Assembly (NCBI RefSeq): GCF_031846565.1
Contig: NZ_JAVRHL010000002.1
Location: forward strand, 992,001-1,056,000
DNA: 64,000 nt
Direction: 5' to 3'
Source of the DNA: Tropicimonas_B omnivorans
GTDB lineage: Bacteria > Pseudomonadota > Alphaproteobacteria > Rhodobacterales > Rhodobacteraceae
A program made the position numbers and the translations under genes. The notes beneath the pieces were generated by a model. It had not been told where the DNA came from. It did no database searches and saw nothing but the letters and a program-made list of their open reading frames with translations. The number at the start of each line of letters is the position of its first letter. Position 1 is the stretch's first letter. Below are positions 42,706 to 51,978 of the stretch, in pieces.

Positions 42706-44099
42706 ACTGGGACGAGTTCAGGGGCTGGAGCAAGCGGATCGCGGATTGGGGCGCGGACTATCACCTGACGCTGCGCGACCGTCCCGTCCGTGCCCGCACC
42801 CGTCCCGGTGAGATCGCCGGGCAGTTTCCCGCCGCGCCCCCCGAGGCCGGAGAGGACATGGCCGCGATCCTCAAGGATTTCGAAGAGATCGTGATGCCGG
42901 GGATGACCCATTGGCAGCATCCCCGTTTCTTCGCCTATTTCCCGGCCAACGCGGCGCCGCCCTCCATGCTGGCCGAACAGCTGGTCAACACCGTGGCGGC
43001 GCAATGCATGCTCTGGCAGACTTCGCCCGCCGCGACCGAGGTCGAGGGCGTGATGGTCGATTGGCTGCGCCAGGCCCTCGGTCTGCCAGAGGGGATGACC
43101 GGCGTCATCCAGGACAGCGCGTCCTCTGCGACGTTGTCGGCGGTCCTGACCATGCGGGAACGCGCCACCGGGTACACCGGCAATGCCGACGGCCTGTCGC
43201 AGAAGGGGGCACTGCGGATCTATTGTTCGGATCAGGTCCATTCGTCGATCGACCGGGCCTGCTGGGTCTCGGGGATCGGGCAGGCCAATCTGGTGAAGAT
43301 CCCCGGCACCGGGCCGCGTCATGGGATGGCGCCAGACGCGCTCGACGCCGCGATCCGTGCCGACAAGGCTGCGGGCCACACTCCCGCCGGCGTGATCGCG
43401 ATCACCGGCGGCACCGGCGTCGGCGCCTGCGACCCGCTCGGCCCGGTCCTCGAGGTCGCTCGGGCGCACGGGCTCTATACCCATCTCGATGCGGCCTGGG
43501 CCGGGGCGGCGATGATCTGCCCCGAATACCGGGAGGCCTACTGGCAAGGTGCAGAGGGCTACGACAGCATCGTCTTCAATCCGCACAAGTGGCTCGGGGC
43601 GCAATTCGACTGCTCGGTCCAGTTCCTGCGCGATCCGGCGCCGCAGCTCGACACGCTGCGGATCGAGCCGGAATACCTGCGGACCTCCGGCGGCGCCGTG
43701 ACGAACTATTCCGAATGGACCATTCCCCTTGGCCGGCGGTTCCGGGCCCTGAAGATATGGTTCCTCCTGCGCTCCTACGGGGTGTCGGGCCTTCAGGCGC
43801 GCATCCGCAACCACGTCGCCTGGGCCGGCGAGCTCTGCGAGGAGATCCGCGCGCTCGACGGGTTCGAGATCGTGACCGAGCCGATCCTGAGCCTGTTCTC
43901 GTTCCGCTGTCCGGGCGACGACGCGATGCAGCAGCGCCTGGTCGACGCGATCAACGACGACGGCCGGGTCTACCTGACACAGGGTGCCTTTGCCGGGCGC
44001 AGGATCATCCGGGTCCAGGTGGGCCAGTTCGACACGACGCGGGCGGACGTGATGTGCGTGCGCGACGCGGTGAAAGAGGTATGGGAGAAGATCAGATGA
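42702..44099 (+). CDS. Aromatic L-amino acid decarboxylase (group II PLP decarboxylase)
   Basis: A 465-residue AADC. 'MTHWQHPRFFAYFPA' is the family substrate-site block, His 180 ('SDQVHSSIDRA') stacks on PLP, Asp 263 is in 'THLDAAWAG', and Lys 296 in 'NPHKWLGAQFDCS' forms the Schiff base. These proteins decarboxylate DOPA, tyrosine, phenylalanine or tryptophan. It starts in an ATGA overlap with the broken gabD and ends in one with hpaG, so it is part of the hpa transcript. This is unusual for homoprotocatechuate operons and points to DOPA/tyrosine-type amino acids (or their beta-hydroxy forms) as entry compounds. Confidence 0.9.
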   Translation: MNWDEFRGWSKRIADWGADYHLTLRDRPVRARTRPGEIAGQFPAAPPEAGEDMAAILKDFEEIVMPGMTHWQHPRFFAYFPANAAPPSMLAEQLVNTVAAQCMLWQTSPAATEVEGVMVDWLRQALGLPEGMTGVIQDSASSATLSAVLTMRERATGYTGNADGLSQKGALRIYCSDQVHSSIDRACWVSGIGQANLVKIPGTGPRHGMAPDALDAAIRADKAAGHTPAGVIAITGGTGVGACDPLGPVLEVARAHGLYTHLDAAWAGAAMICPEYREAYWQGAEGYDSIVFNPHKWLGAQFDCSVQFLRDPAPQLDTLRIEPEYLRTSGGAVTNYSEWTIPLGRRFRALKIWFLLRSYGVSGLQARIRNHVAWAGELCEEIRALDGFEIVTEPILSLFSFRCPGDDAMQQRLVDAINDDGRVYLTQGAFAGRRIIRVQVGQFDTTRADVMCVRDAVKEVWEKIR

Positions 44100-44950
44100 A
44101 ATTCGCGACGTTTACCGCGGATGGCGCGCGCCGCTTCGGCGCCGTCACGGATACCGGCATGGTTGCGCTGAACGACGCGTTTCCCGAATGGCCGACGCTC
44201 TTCGACGCGGTCCGGGCCGGCGGCCTCGAAGCACTGGCCGAGGCGGCGGAGGGCCGGCAAGCGACACACACGGACGTCACCTACGAGATGGTGATGCCCG
44301 ACGCACGCCGCATCCTGTGCGTGGGCGTGAACTTTCCCGACCGCAACGCCGAATACAAGGACGGCAGCGATCAGCCTCAGTACATGTCGCTGTTTCCGCG
44401 CTTTGCCAGCGGCTTCACCGGCCACGACCGCCCGCTGATCCGCCCGCCCGAAAGCCACAAGCTCGACTACGAGGGCGAGATCGCCATCGTCATCGGCAAG
44501 GCCGGCCGGCGCATCGCCGAGGCCGACGCCTACGACCACATCGCCGCGCTGACGATCTGCAACGAAGGCACGATCCGCGACTGGGTGCGGCACGCCAAGT
44601 TCAACGTCACGCAAGGCAAGAACTGGGACCGCTCGGGCGCCATCGGCCCGTGGCTCGTACCCTTCACCGACCCTGGGCAACTCGACGAGGCGCGCATCGT
44701 CACGCGCGTCAACGGCGAGGTGCGGCAGGACGACGTCGTCTCGCGCATGATGTTTCCGATCCGCAAGGAGATCGCCTATATCTCCACCTTCATGACGCTG
44801 GAGCCCGGCGACGTGATCGTCACCGGCACGCCCACCGGATCGGGCGCGCGGCTCGATCCGCCGCAATTCCTCGCCCCCGGCGACGTGGTCGAGGTCGAGG
44901 TTGCCGGCATCGGCACCTTGCGCAATACCGTGGAGGACGAAGCGCAATGA
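44096..44950 (+). CDS. hpaG: Fumarylacetoacetate hydrolase family protein (HpaG-type decarboxylase/isomerase)
   Basis: A 284-residue single-domain FAH protein. 'ILCVGVNFPDRNAEY', 'KLDYEGEIAIVIGKAGRRI' with metal-binding acids, 'WDRSGAIGPWLV' and 'DVIVTGTPTGSGA' are the fold signatures. In this operon it should decarboxylate 5-oxo-pent-3-ene-1,2,5-tricarboxylate and isomerise the product. The enterobacterial HpaG is a fused double-domain protein of about 430 residues; here there is only one domain, so the protein is either a dimer doing both steps or covers one. It overlaps both neighbours by ATGA. Confidence 0.85.
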   Translation: MKFATFTADGARRFGAVTDTGMVALNDAFPEWPTLFDAVRAGGLEALAEAAEGRQATHTDVTYEMVMPDARRILCVGVNFPDRNAEYKDGSDQPQYMSLFPRFASGFTGHDRPLIRPPESHKLDYEGEIAIVIGKAGRRIAEADAYDHIAALTICNEGTIRDWVRHAKFNVTQGKNWDRSGAIGPWLVPFTDPGQLDEARIVTRVNGEVRQDDVVSRMMFPIRKEIAYISTFMTLEPGDVIVTGTPTGSGARLDPPQFLAPGDVVEVEVAGIGTLRNTVEDEAQ

Positions 44951-45747
44951 GCCCCGAAGATCACGCCAGAGCCGCCGCCGACCTTCTGCGGGCCGAAGCG
45001 ACCGGCCGGCAGATCGGCCTTCTGAGCCTCCGCCACCCCGACATCGGCATGGACGACGCCTATGCGGTGCAGACCGCCATTCAGCGCGCCAAGCTGGAGC
45101 AGGGCAGGGCGGTGATCGGCTGGAAGATCGGCCTGACCTCGAAGGCGATGCAGGCGGCGCTGAACATCGACATCCCCGACAGCGGCATCCTCTTCGACAA
45201 CATGACCTTCGAGACCGGCGCGACCGTGCCCGCGGGCCGCTTCATCCAGCCCCGGATCGAGGCCGAGATCGCTTTCGTGATGAAGGCCCCCATCGGTGGT
45301 GCGGATGTCACGCGCGAGGATGTGCTGGCCGCGACCGACCATGTCGCCCCGGCGATCGAGATCCTCGACACGCGCATCGTGCGCAAGGACGCCGAGACCG
45401 GACAGATCCGCACCGTCTTCGACACGATCAGCGACAACGCAGCCAATGCCGGCATCGTCCTCGGACCGGATCGGCACGCCCCGGACGCCTTCGACCTGCG
45501 CTGGGTCGGCGCCATTGCCTCGCTCGACGGCGAGGTCGAAGAGACCGGCCTCGGCGCCGGGGTGCTGAACGATCCGGTCGAAAGCGTCGTCTGGCTCGCC
45601 CGCCGCATGGCAGAGTACGGCCAGAGCATCGAGCCCGGCCACGTGATCCTGTCCGGCAGCTTCATCCGCCCGATCGAATGCCCGCCCGGAAGCCATATCG
45701 ACGCCGATTTCGGCCCCTTCGGGTCTGTCCAGATTTCCTTCGTCTGA
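44947..45747 (+). CDS. hpaH: 2-oxo-hept-4-ene-1,7-dioate hydratase
   Basis: A 266-residue hydratase/decarboxylase-family protein (FAH-like fold). 'GWKIGLTSKAMQAALNIDIP', 'RFIQPRIEAEIAFVMK' with the metal Glu residues, 'PAIEILDTRIV' and 'GHVILSGSFIRPIEC' are conserved. It adds water to 2-oxo-hept-4-ene-1,7-dioate to give the 4-hydroxy compound cleaved by HpaI. It overlaps hpaG by ATGA and lies 8 bp before hpaI. Confidence 0.92.
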   Translation: MSPEDHARAAADLLRAEATGRQIGLLSLRHPDIGMDDAYAVQTAIQRAKLEQGRAVIGWKIGLTSKAMQAALNIDIPDSGILFDNMTFETGATVPAGRFIQPRIEAEIAFVMKAPIGGADVTREDVLAATDHVAPAIEILDTRIVRKDAETGQIRTVFDTISDNAANAGIVLGPDRHAPDAFDLRWVGAIASLDGEVEETGLGAGVLNDPVESVVWLARRMAEYGQSIEPGHVILSGSFIRPIECPPGSHIDADFGPFGSVQISFV

Positions 45748-45755
45748 GGTCCGCC

Positions 45756-46544
45756 ATGCCCGCACCGCGCAACCCGTTCAAACACGCCATCGCCAGAGGC
45801 GAGCTGCAACTCGGCTGCTGGCTCGGCCTCGCCGATCCTTACATCGCCGAGATCAGCGCCGGGGCCGGCTTCGATTGGCTTCTGGTGGACGGCGAGCATG
45901 CGCCGAACGACCTGCGCTCGACTGTCCGGCAGCTTCAGGTGATCGCGTCGCGGAACGCGCACGCCGTGGTGCGCCCGCCCATCGGAGAGACGTGGCTCAT
46001 CAAGCAGTACCTGGACGCCGGCGCGCAGAGCCTGCTGATCCCGATGGTCGAAAGCGCCGCGCAGGCCCGCGCGCTGGTCGATGCGGTGACCTACCCGCCG
46101 CACGGTGTGCGCGGCGTCGGCTCCGCGCTGGCGCGGGCCTCGGACTTCGCGGCAATCCCGGACTACCTGACCACTGCGAGCGACGAGATCTGCCTCCTGG
46201 TTCAAGTCGAAAACCGTAAGGGGCTCGCTGCCCTCGACGAGATCCTTGCGGTCGATGGTATCGATGGGGTCTTCATAGGTCCCTCCGACCTTGCGGCTGA
46301 CCTTGGCCATATTGGCCGGGCGGATGCGCCGGAGGTGAAAGACGCGGTACGGGATGCCCTGACCAGGATCGTGTCTGCCGGAAAGGCAGCGGGGATCCTG
46401 ACCCTCGATGCCTCGTTCCAGGCGGAGTGTCGCAATATCGGCGCATCTTTCATCGCGACCGACATCGACGTCAGCCTCTTTGCACGCAACATGCGTGAGG
46501 GTGCCGCAAGAGCGCGTGACAGACTATCCGGCCTCGGCGCCTGA
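45756..46544 (+). CDS. hpaI: 4-hydroxy-2-oxo-heptane-1,7-dioate aldolase
   Basis: A 262-residue class II pyruvate aldolase of the HpcH/HpaI family. 'LGCWLGLADPYIAEISAGAG', 'DWLLVDGEHAPND', metal Glu in 'LLVQVENRKGL' and Asp in 'VFIGPSDLAADLG' match. It splits the pathway intermediate into pyruvate and succinate semialdehyde and is the last gene of the hpa operon. The following 180 bases to the convergent gene at 46724 show nothing recognisable. Confidence 0.93.
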   Translation: MPAPRNPFKHAIARGELQLGCWLGLADPYIAEISAGAGFDWLLVDGEHAPNDLRSTVRQLQVIASRNAHAVVRPPIGETWLIKQYLDAGAQSLLIPMVESAAQARALVDAVTYPPHGVRGVGSALARASDFAAIPDYLTTASDEICLLVQVENRKGLAALDEILAVDGIDGVFIGPSDLAADLGHIGRADAPEVKDAVRDALTRIVSAGKAAGILTLDASFQAECRNIGASFIATDIDVSLFARNMREGAARARDRLSGLGA

Positions 46545-46723
46545 CGTTCGACCGAGCGTTGGACTGCCAACAGAGTCGTAATGCAGGCGTCGTCGTCGGA
46601 TTGCCTCCGTTTACCGCTCTTGCGAACTCGATGAGCGGACGTCGGTCCGGGCAAGAGGCTCGGATAGGATGAGGACATGAAAGATCATGGCCTGCCGGTC
46701 AATCAGACGTACGGAGCCACGCG

Positions 46724-47437
46724 TCATTCCTGCCAGAGCAAATCGACTTCCATGCGGGATTTGCAGTCGCCGAACAGTGATCCACCGATGGATGCAAGCT
46801 GTTTGCTCGAGATCCGCTCCGGCGACATGATTTGAATCGCGAATTGCACGGTGATGAGCGCCGGTCCCTGGCCCATCTCGGTCGTGCTGCGCCAGGAATT
46901 CGCACTCTCCCTGGTCCAGCTGAGAGACGGGTAGATTTTCTCGGGGCTGAACGACGCGTCGATGGTGCCGGGCACCGGCGATCCGTCGAGGGCCGCGAGG
47001 GGCCCGGCGACGCCTTCGGCGATCCCTGCCGGACAATCGGCCGAAACCTCCTGCAAGACGACCTTGCCGATCCAGTTTCCCGCGCGTGGCGCGATGCCCG
47101 GGCTACTGTCCTGCGCCTCCGGGAAGACCTCGATCGGCTCTGTCGGCGTATCTTCTTCTGGAAAAAGCTCGGTCACCGGATCACCAACGCCGCCGTATTT
47201 TCGGTGAACGTCCTCGTCCGACAGATCGGTCCACCTGGCCGGTTTGCTCCGCTCGATCACGATGCCGGTGGCACCAGGGGGCGGGTTCTTGTCGCCCAGG
47301 ATCAGGGCGGCTTCCCGCACATCGCCGTTTCCGGGCTTCACGATGACGCCGCCGTCCTTCTGGACAACGAAGATCTTGACGTTTTCAGCTGTTGCGGGCG
47401 CGGCCAGCACGACAAGCGCGAGGATGAGCGACTTCAT
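46724..47437 (-). CDS. Secreted hypothetical protein, partner of a vWA protein
   Basis: I do not recognise a family. The 237-residue protein starts with a signal peptide ('MKSLILALVVLAAPATAEN'), so it is periplasmic or exported. It has a Pro/Glu-rich middle (about residues 90-110) and only two Cys residues, possibly a disulphide. Its start overlaps the stop of the vWA gene (ATGA), so both are translated from one message and may work together at the cell surface or in the periplasm. Confidence 0.65.
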   Translation of the reverse strand: MKSLILALVVLAAPATAENVKIFVVQKDGGVIVKPGNGDVREAALILGDKNPPPGATGIVIERSKPARWTDLSDEDVHRKYGGVGDPVTELFPEEDTPTEPIEVFPEAQDSSPGIAPRAGNWIGKVVLQEVSADCPAGIAEGVAGPLAALDGSPVPGTIDASFSPEKIYPSLSWTRESANSWRSTTEMGQGPALITVQFAIQIMSPERISSKQLASIGGSLFGDCKSRMEVDLLWQE

Positions 47438-50034
47438 TCGGCGTCTCCGGTCAGTTTCTGGATCATTTCGTCCACCTCGCTCCCGATCAACATTCGCCCG
47501 GCGGCCTTGAAGGACAGCGCGGTGCGCAGCATGTCGATGTCGGCCATAAGGTCGGGATCGCTTGTGGTGTCCCAGCAGAATGTGCCGGCCATCAGCTCTT
47601 CGCAGGGACCCAGATCGGTGCTGCGTTGGGGTTGGTTGAGGGTGGCATAGAACGGCCCGTCATCGGTCATCGTCACCATGTTGAATGTCGCGATGCCCCG
47701 CTCGACCGGTAGCGGGCGCTCGGCCCCCCAGCCGACGGGCAGTGTGAAGTCGATGGGCACATCAGCCATCGTCATGTCGCAATCTTCGCCCTCCGAGCAG
47801 AAGAACTGCACGTCGAGCGGCAGGTCCGAACCTTCACCCTTTGGGCGCAGGACGATCAGGTTGGCCCGCTGCTTGCCTCGGCCGATGGTGATGTTCGTCA
47901 CGCCCTCCAGGTCGCTTGTCTGGGCTGTAACGCGGTAGGAGCCTGGGGCTCGGCCGGTGTCTTCCAGACTGTAGTTCTCTGTGTTGAACGTCTCGGGGCT
48001 TTCCATGTCGGCCCCCTGGATCGTCCAGGTGAGTGCGGTGTCAACGCGCTCGCCTCGCTCGTCGCGCGTGACGATCTGATGATCGACCGGCATCGCATCC
48101 ATGGCGCTTTCGGCGGCTTGCAGATCCTTGGGGCGGACCAGCACGAAGTCTCGCGGCTCCGTATCCGGCAGAGCCATCGTTCCACGGTAGGATGAGCCGT
48201 CGCGCTCCATGTCCGCAACATGTGTTCCCGTTTCTGTCACCAGCGTCAGGAGCAACGGCGCACCGTCCAGTTCTTCGACGGCCATGGTCCCGAAGCTGCC
48301 GGTCGGCCCGAATCCCCACCCGGGATGCGCGTCGATCACCAGACCGCCACTTCCCAGATCCTCACTGATGGCTTGGCTGACCTGACCACGCAGCATCGAG
48401 ATGGTCCGCTGATCGTTCATGAAGATGAGGTTCCAGTCGCCGTGCAGCGGACCGACATCCTCCAGCGGGCCTTCCTCGCCGCCCATGGCTTCGGCTTCCT
48501 GCGCCAGGCCGTCAGTGTCGACGTTGGCGTCCTGAGCAAGGGCGGCCTCATCGTCGGGAAGCGGCACGCCGACGGCGATCTGACCCAGGGGCGCGGAGAG
48601 CTGTTCGTTGTCTACCGTCCGCCACAACAACGAAAGGTCGTAGAGTCCAGGCTCCGGCGGCACCGGCAGTTGGAACCCGTCTTCCTCGGCGATCGTCTCG
48701 ACAACCACGCGGCTGACGCGTTGGCCATCCTTCTCGAATTGAAACACCGTCGAGCGGTTGGCATCCCCGGCCCATCGTGCGGGGATCGTGGCACCCGGTT
48801 CCGCCACCCGCGGGCCGAGCCATGCCGGTACGATCGGGTCCGCAAAGGGGATCGGAATCCTTGCATATTCGGTTCCATCGGCTCCGGTGGGCACGATTTC
48901 GTAGTCGCCCGGCTCGGTCGGTGAGGGAATGCTGACGCGATGGTAAATCCCGGCCTGCGGACCGATGAGACTGCCGCCTGCGGATACTTCGAGAGGCTCC
49001 GGCGCGCCGAGGGCATGTAGGTACACGCGGTAGTGGGTGGTTCGGTCCACACCCGTCGTGTTCGCGATCAGGACCGTGTGGTCCCCGTTCAAAGGAAGAG
49101 CGCGGTCACGCCAGAGAACGTAGGTGTCCGCATTCGCTTCGAGCCTTAGCCCGATAACCCCCATGTCTGCCACGATCTCGGTCGGAAAGGTCCCGGACAT
49201 TCCCTGCGCCTGAACGCGCAGGTCCGCCGTCCCGAGCGGCAAGTCCACCGTCAGGCCCGGCACCGAGGCGGTCTTGTTCGTCAGAGTTCCAATCGATGTT
49301 TCGCCGTTGAAGACCTCGATTTCAGCAGGCAGCCTCATCAGCTCGGGCGGCAGCACGCGGATCAGGACCTCCGTCGTATCGGGGGCTGTGGGAGCCGGCT
49401 CCGCCACTTGTGCCGTGGTTTCCAGAGCAACGTTGCGCATTGCCTGGGCAAGCTCGCCCGCATCCTCGGCATCGAAATACTGCCCTCCCGTCGCGTTTGC
49501 GAGGCATTGCAGCTGTGGGCGGTCAGCTTCGGCGATGTCGAAGCCAATGACATGCGCGGTGAAATCGAGGCCCAGGGATTCCAGCTCGGCCCCCAGAGCG
49601 CAGGGATCGGCCGAGCATGTCTCGACCCCGTCGGACAACAGCACCACTGTCGCCGCCTCTTCGGTAAATTTCAGCACCTCTGCGGCTTGACGCACCGCGT
49701 CCGACAGCGGTGTCTTTCCGCGTGGCTGCAAACCCGCGACGAGCGCATCGATGTCGGCTTGCTCATCAGGCTGAGCGAGCAGTTCGATATCCCCGCAGTC
49801 GCCCTTCCGCCGGTGCCCATAGGCAATCAGCCCCGTGCGCATGTCCGCCGCACGCCAGTCGTCCAGCAATCCGCCGAAGGCGTCGCGCGCGATCTCGACC
49901 TTGGCGACGCCTTCGACCTGGCCCCACATGGATCCGGACATGTCGAAAACGACCATCATGTCGCCCGGCGCGTCCTGCGCGATGGCGCTGCCAGTCGCCA
50001 AGGCAGAGAGTGCGAGTGTCGGAAATATGCGCAT
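47434..50034 (-). CDS. Periplasmic von Willebrand factor A domain protein
   Basis: An 866-residue protein with a signal peptide ('LALSALATGSAIAQD') and a vWA domain at residues ~25-205. The MIDAS motif is 'MVVFDMSGSMWGQ' (DxSxS) with 'KTPLSDAV' giving the Thr and 'VVLLSDGVETC' the Asp. The remainder, ~650 residues of beta-rich sequence with no membrane segment, is not recognised. Four Cys in the vWA region suggest disulphides. It probably binds another protein through the metal site. A decayed second copy of its start lies at 51702-51978. Confidence 0.8.
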   Translation of the reverse strand: MRIFPTLALSALATGSAIAQDAPGDMMVVFDMSGSMWGQVEGVAKVEIARDAFGGLLDDWRAADMRTGLIAYGHRRKGDCGDIELLAQPDEQADIDALVAGLQPRGKTPLSDAVRQAAEVLKFTEEAATVVLLSDGVETCSADPCALGAELESLGLDFTAHVIGFDIAEADRPQLQCLANATGGQYFDAEDAGELAQAMRNVALETTAQVAEPAPTAPDTTEVLIRVLPPELMRLPAEIEVFNGETSIGTLTNKTASVPGLTVDLPLGTADLRVQAQGMSGTFPTEIVADMGVIGLRLEANADTYVLWRDRALPLNGDHTVLIANTTGVDRTTHYRVYLHALGAPEPLEVSAGGSLIGPQAGIYHRVSIPSPTEPGDYEIVPTGADGTEYARIPIPFADPIVPAWLGPRVAEPGATIPARWAGDANRSTVFQFEKDGQRVSRVVVETIAEEDGFQLPVPPEPGLYDLSLLWRTVDNEQLSAPLGQIAVGVPLPDDEAALAQDANVDTDGLAQEAEAMGGEEGPLEDVGPLHGDWNLIFMNDQRTISMLRGQVSQAISEDLGSGGLVIDAHPGWGFGPTGSFGTMAVEELDGAPLLLTLVTETGTHVADMERDGSSYRGTMALPDTEPRDFVLVRPKDLQAAESAMDAMPVDHQIVTRDERGERVDTALTWTIQGADMESPETFNTENYSLEDTGRAPGSYRVTAQTSDLEGVTNITIGRGKQRANLIVLRPKGEGSDLPLDVQFFCSEGEDCDMTMADVPIDFTLPVGWGAERPLPVERGIATFNMVTMTDDGPFYATLNQPQRSTDLGPCEELMAGTFCWDTTSDPDLMADIDMLRTALSFKAAGRMLIGSEVDEMIQKLTGDAE

Positions 50035-50185
50035 GATTGGTCGGGCTCCACTTCGAACGGGACCCCGGCTTGAGAGCCCCTCGGAAAAATCAGTAGGTCA
50101 AGGTCGCCAACGCGGGTATTGGTCGCAAGGTAAGGAGATCCTTACGCTGTTCGACGTGGGGGACCCGATTTTACGTTTTCGCTCC

Positions 50186-50875
50186 ATGACCGATCAACTG
50201 ACCACGGCCGATACGCCGCAAGAGGTCTGGAGCAGCGCGATGCGTCTCCTGCCGGATCTGGGGCTGTCGAAGGTCGTGTTCCTTGATCTTTCCCGCCGCG
50301 GCTCTCCGCTCATCCTCAGCAATGCCGAGGAAACCTGGACGGACGACTATGCCGACGCGGTCGTCTCGGGGCGCGATCCATTCCCAATCAACTGTCTGTC
50401 ACGGATCGCGCCGGTTCTGACCGGGATCGCCCATCTCGAGGCTCACCCCGCTCTGACGGACGGGGCACGCGACGAGGTTGCGCGTGGCAGCGCATCGCTC
50501 GATATCCGGACCGGGATGTCGGTAACGATCTGCCCGGGCTCCTTGGGGGCCGGTGTCGGCTGGAACCTGATGACGTCTCATGATCCCCGTGAATTTGCCG
50601 ATCTGCGCAGAGAGTTCGAAGTCGATTGGCGAGCCTGGTGTCAGGTCGTTTATGCTGGCCTGTCCCAAACTGCGCCGATTTCCGTTGCATTGACGGATCG
50701 CGAGCGTGACTGTCTCGCACTCTTCGCGGACGGATTGCGCGCAACCAATGTGGCGCACCGCCTCGGGATCGCTGAGGTCACGGTCGAGAAGCACCTCCGA
50801 AGTGCGAGACATAAGCTCAATGCGAAAACGCGAGATCATGCGGTCGCGCTGGCGGTGCGTACCGGCCTTATCTGA
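50186..50875 (+). CDS. LuxR family regulator with autoinducer-binding-like domain
   Basis: A 229-residue protein. Residues ~10-150 resemble the autoinducer-binding domain ('WSSAMRLLPDLGLSKVVFLD', 'WTDDYADAVVSGRDPF'). The C-terminal HTH is 'LTDRERDCLALFADGLRATN' with 'VEKHLRSARHKLNAKTRDHA'. No luxI gene is in the window, so it would be an orphan (solo) receptor. The ATG at 50186 has no clear ribosome-binding site; a GTG at 50156 or CTG at 50147 (AAGGAG at 50132-50137) could add 10-13 residues. It diverges from the vWA gene. Confidence 0.8.
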   Translation: MTDQLTTADTPQEVWSSAMRLLPDLGLSKVVFLDLSRRGSPLILSNAEETWTDDYADAVVSGRDPFPINCLSRIAPVLTGIAHLEAHPALTDGARDEVARGSASLDIRTGMSVTICPGSLGAGVGWNLMTSHDPREFADLRREFEVDWRAWCQVVYAGLSQTAPISVALTDRERDCLALFADGLRATNVAHRLGIAEVTVEKHLRSARHKLNAKTRDHAVALAVRTGLI

Positions 50876-51096
50876 CCTTCAAGAGGGTCGAGCACGCATC
50901 CTCCACATATTGGGAAACTGGCCGTCCTAGTCCGGCCTAAAGCCCACTTCGAGACTCGCGATGGTGAACGACGCAAACGGTGTGTTCGAGAGCGGCCAGC
51001 TAGAGGCGTTTCGCATCGAGTTCATACGGCTTCTTTTCAGACTTAAAAAGAGATCGCTACGTGGAACCACGGGGTCGAACAATCGGAATCGCTCAC

Positions 51097-51660
51097 CTAG
51101 CTACCAAAATCCGAGAGACCGGAAAAATCGATCTGTTCCATCACGGTCATCATGAGATCCTGATCTTTACCGTCGATTGTGATCAGGACACGATTGTTGA
51201 TGAAGGCCAAAGCCTGATCGTCACCCAGCGCGATGCGCTGGCGCCCGATCCGTTCAACTCTCATTCCCATTTGAGCTGCATTTGCGGCCATGGTTCCCAT
51301 TGATGCGACAATAGCGTTGTCGGCCATGATCGTGACCTTGTAAGACTGCGCGTTATCCGGTGCGGTGTAATTTGCGCCGGCCGCGATGCCGCCTCCCATG
51401 AATGCCAGTCCGGTCTGCAATTCATTATCCATCTCGCGCGTCCAACCCTCGAGCGGGCTTGGCAGGAATTCCTCGAAAGAACTCGCCTGCAAACTTGTCA
51501 TCCTCTGCTTTGCGAAATCAAGCTCTTCCAACGCGTATGCGACGTCACCTTCTGCGTAAGCGTCCAATGCGGACTGAAGCGTGTCGGAAATTTCATCTGC
51601 TTGGGCCGCGCTGCTCAGCGTCAGGCCAGCGGTAAACGCCAATGACAATACGTATTTCAT
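51097..51660 (-). CDS. Small secreted hypothetical protein
   Basis: A 187-residue protein with a signal peptide ('LSLAFTAGLTLSSAAQAD') and a helical region 'TLQSALDAYAEGDVAYALEE', followed by 'EGWTREMDNELQTGLAFMGG' and a beta-rich end. I do not recognise a named family; similar small periplasmic proteins are common in alphaproteobacteria. AAGGAAT precedes ATG 51660. The frame is open upstream of that ATG, but that part lacks a start signal and the signal peptide begins here. It borders a decayed region. Confidence 0.65.
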   Translation of the reverse strand: MKYVLSLAFTAGLTLSSAAQADEISDTLQSALDAYAEGDVAYALEELDFAKQRMTSLQASSFEEFLPSPLEGWTREMDNELQTGLAFMGGGIAAGANYTAPDNAQSYKVTIMADNAIVASMGTMAANAAQMGMRVERIGRQRIALGDDQALAFINNRVLITIDGKDQDLMMTVMEQIDFSGLSDFGS

Positions 51661-51701
51661 CTCGGTAATTCCTTGAATTTTTAGAAGCATATTAGTGTTG
51701 G

Positions 51702-51978
51702 TTAGAGCTCTCCTGCTTTGGGAAAGCCGGGCCTTGTTTGATCCGCGACAGTGCTTGCGAAGTTCAAGCGATGAGGGTGCTTGATAAGCGTAGAGTTTGA
51801 ATGCTCTACTACAAGAAAACGTCTGAATCCTGCTCCACTGCGGCGAACGACTATTCGTCCCGGACTGAATGTATCGGTTAGCCAATGGCTTAACGGCCCA
51901 CCAAAAGTATGGCGCGCGATTTCGTCTTTGGCGACGCCTTTGACTTGGCCCCTCGGCGACATCAACATATCGAACTAG
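51702..51978 (-). pseudogene. Decayed fragment of a second vWA gene
   Basis: On the minus strand the reading 'GQVKGVAKDEIARHTFGG' parallels 'GQVEGVAKVEIARDAFGG' of the vWA protein at 47434-50034. At DNA level 51911-51950 is nearly the same as 49889-49928 with scattered substitutions. The MIDAS 'DMSGS' is degraded to 'DMLMS' and homology is lost after the first ~30 residues. It is a remnant of a duplication or of a related island. Confidence 0.7.

Noticed and set aside
50961..51155. Possible 64-residue gene after the LuxR regulator
   Set aside because: It lacks a convincing ribosome-binding site, overlaps the minus-strand secreted protein gene and shows no motif.
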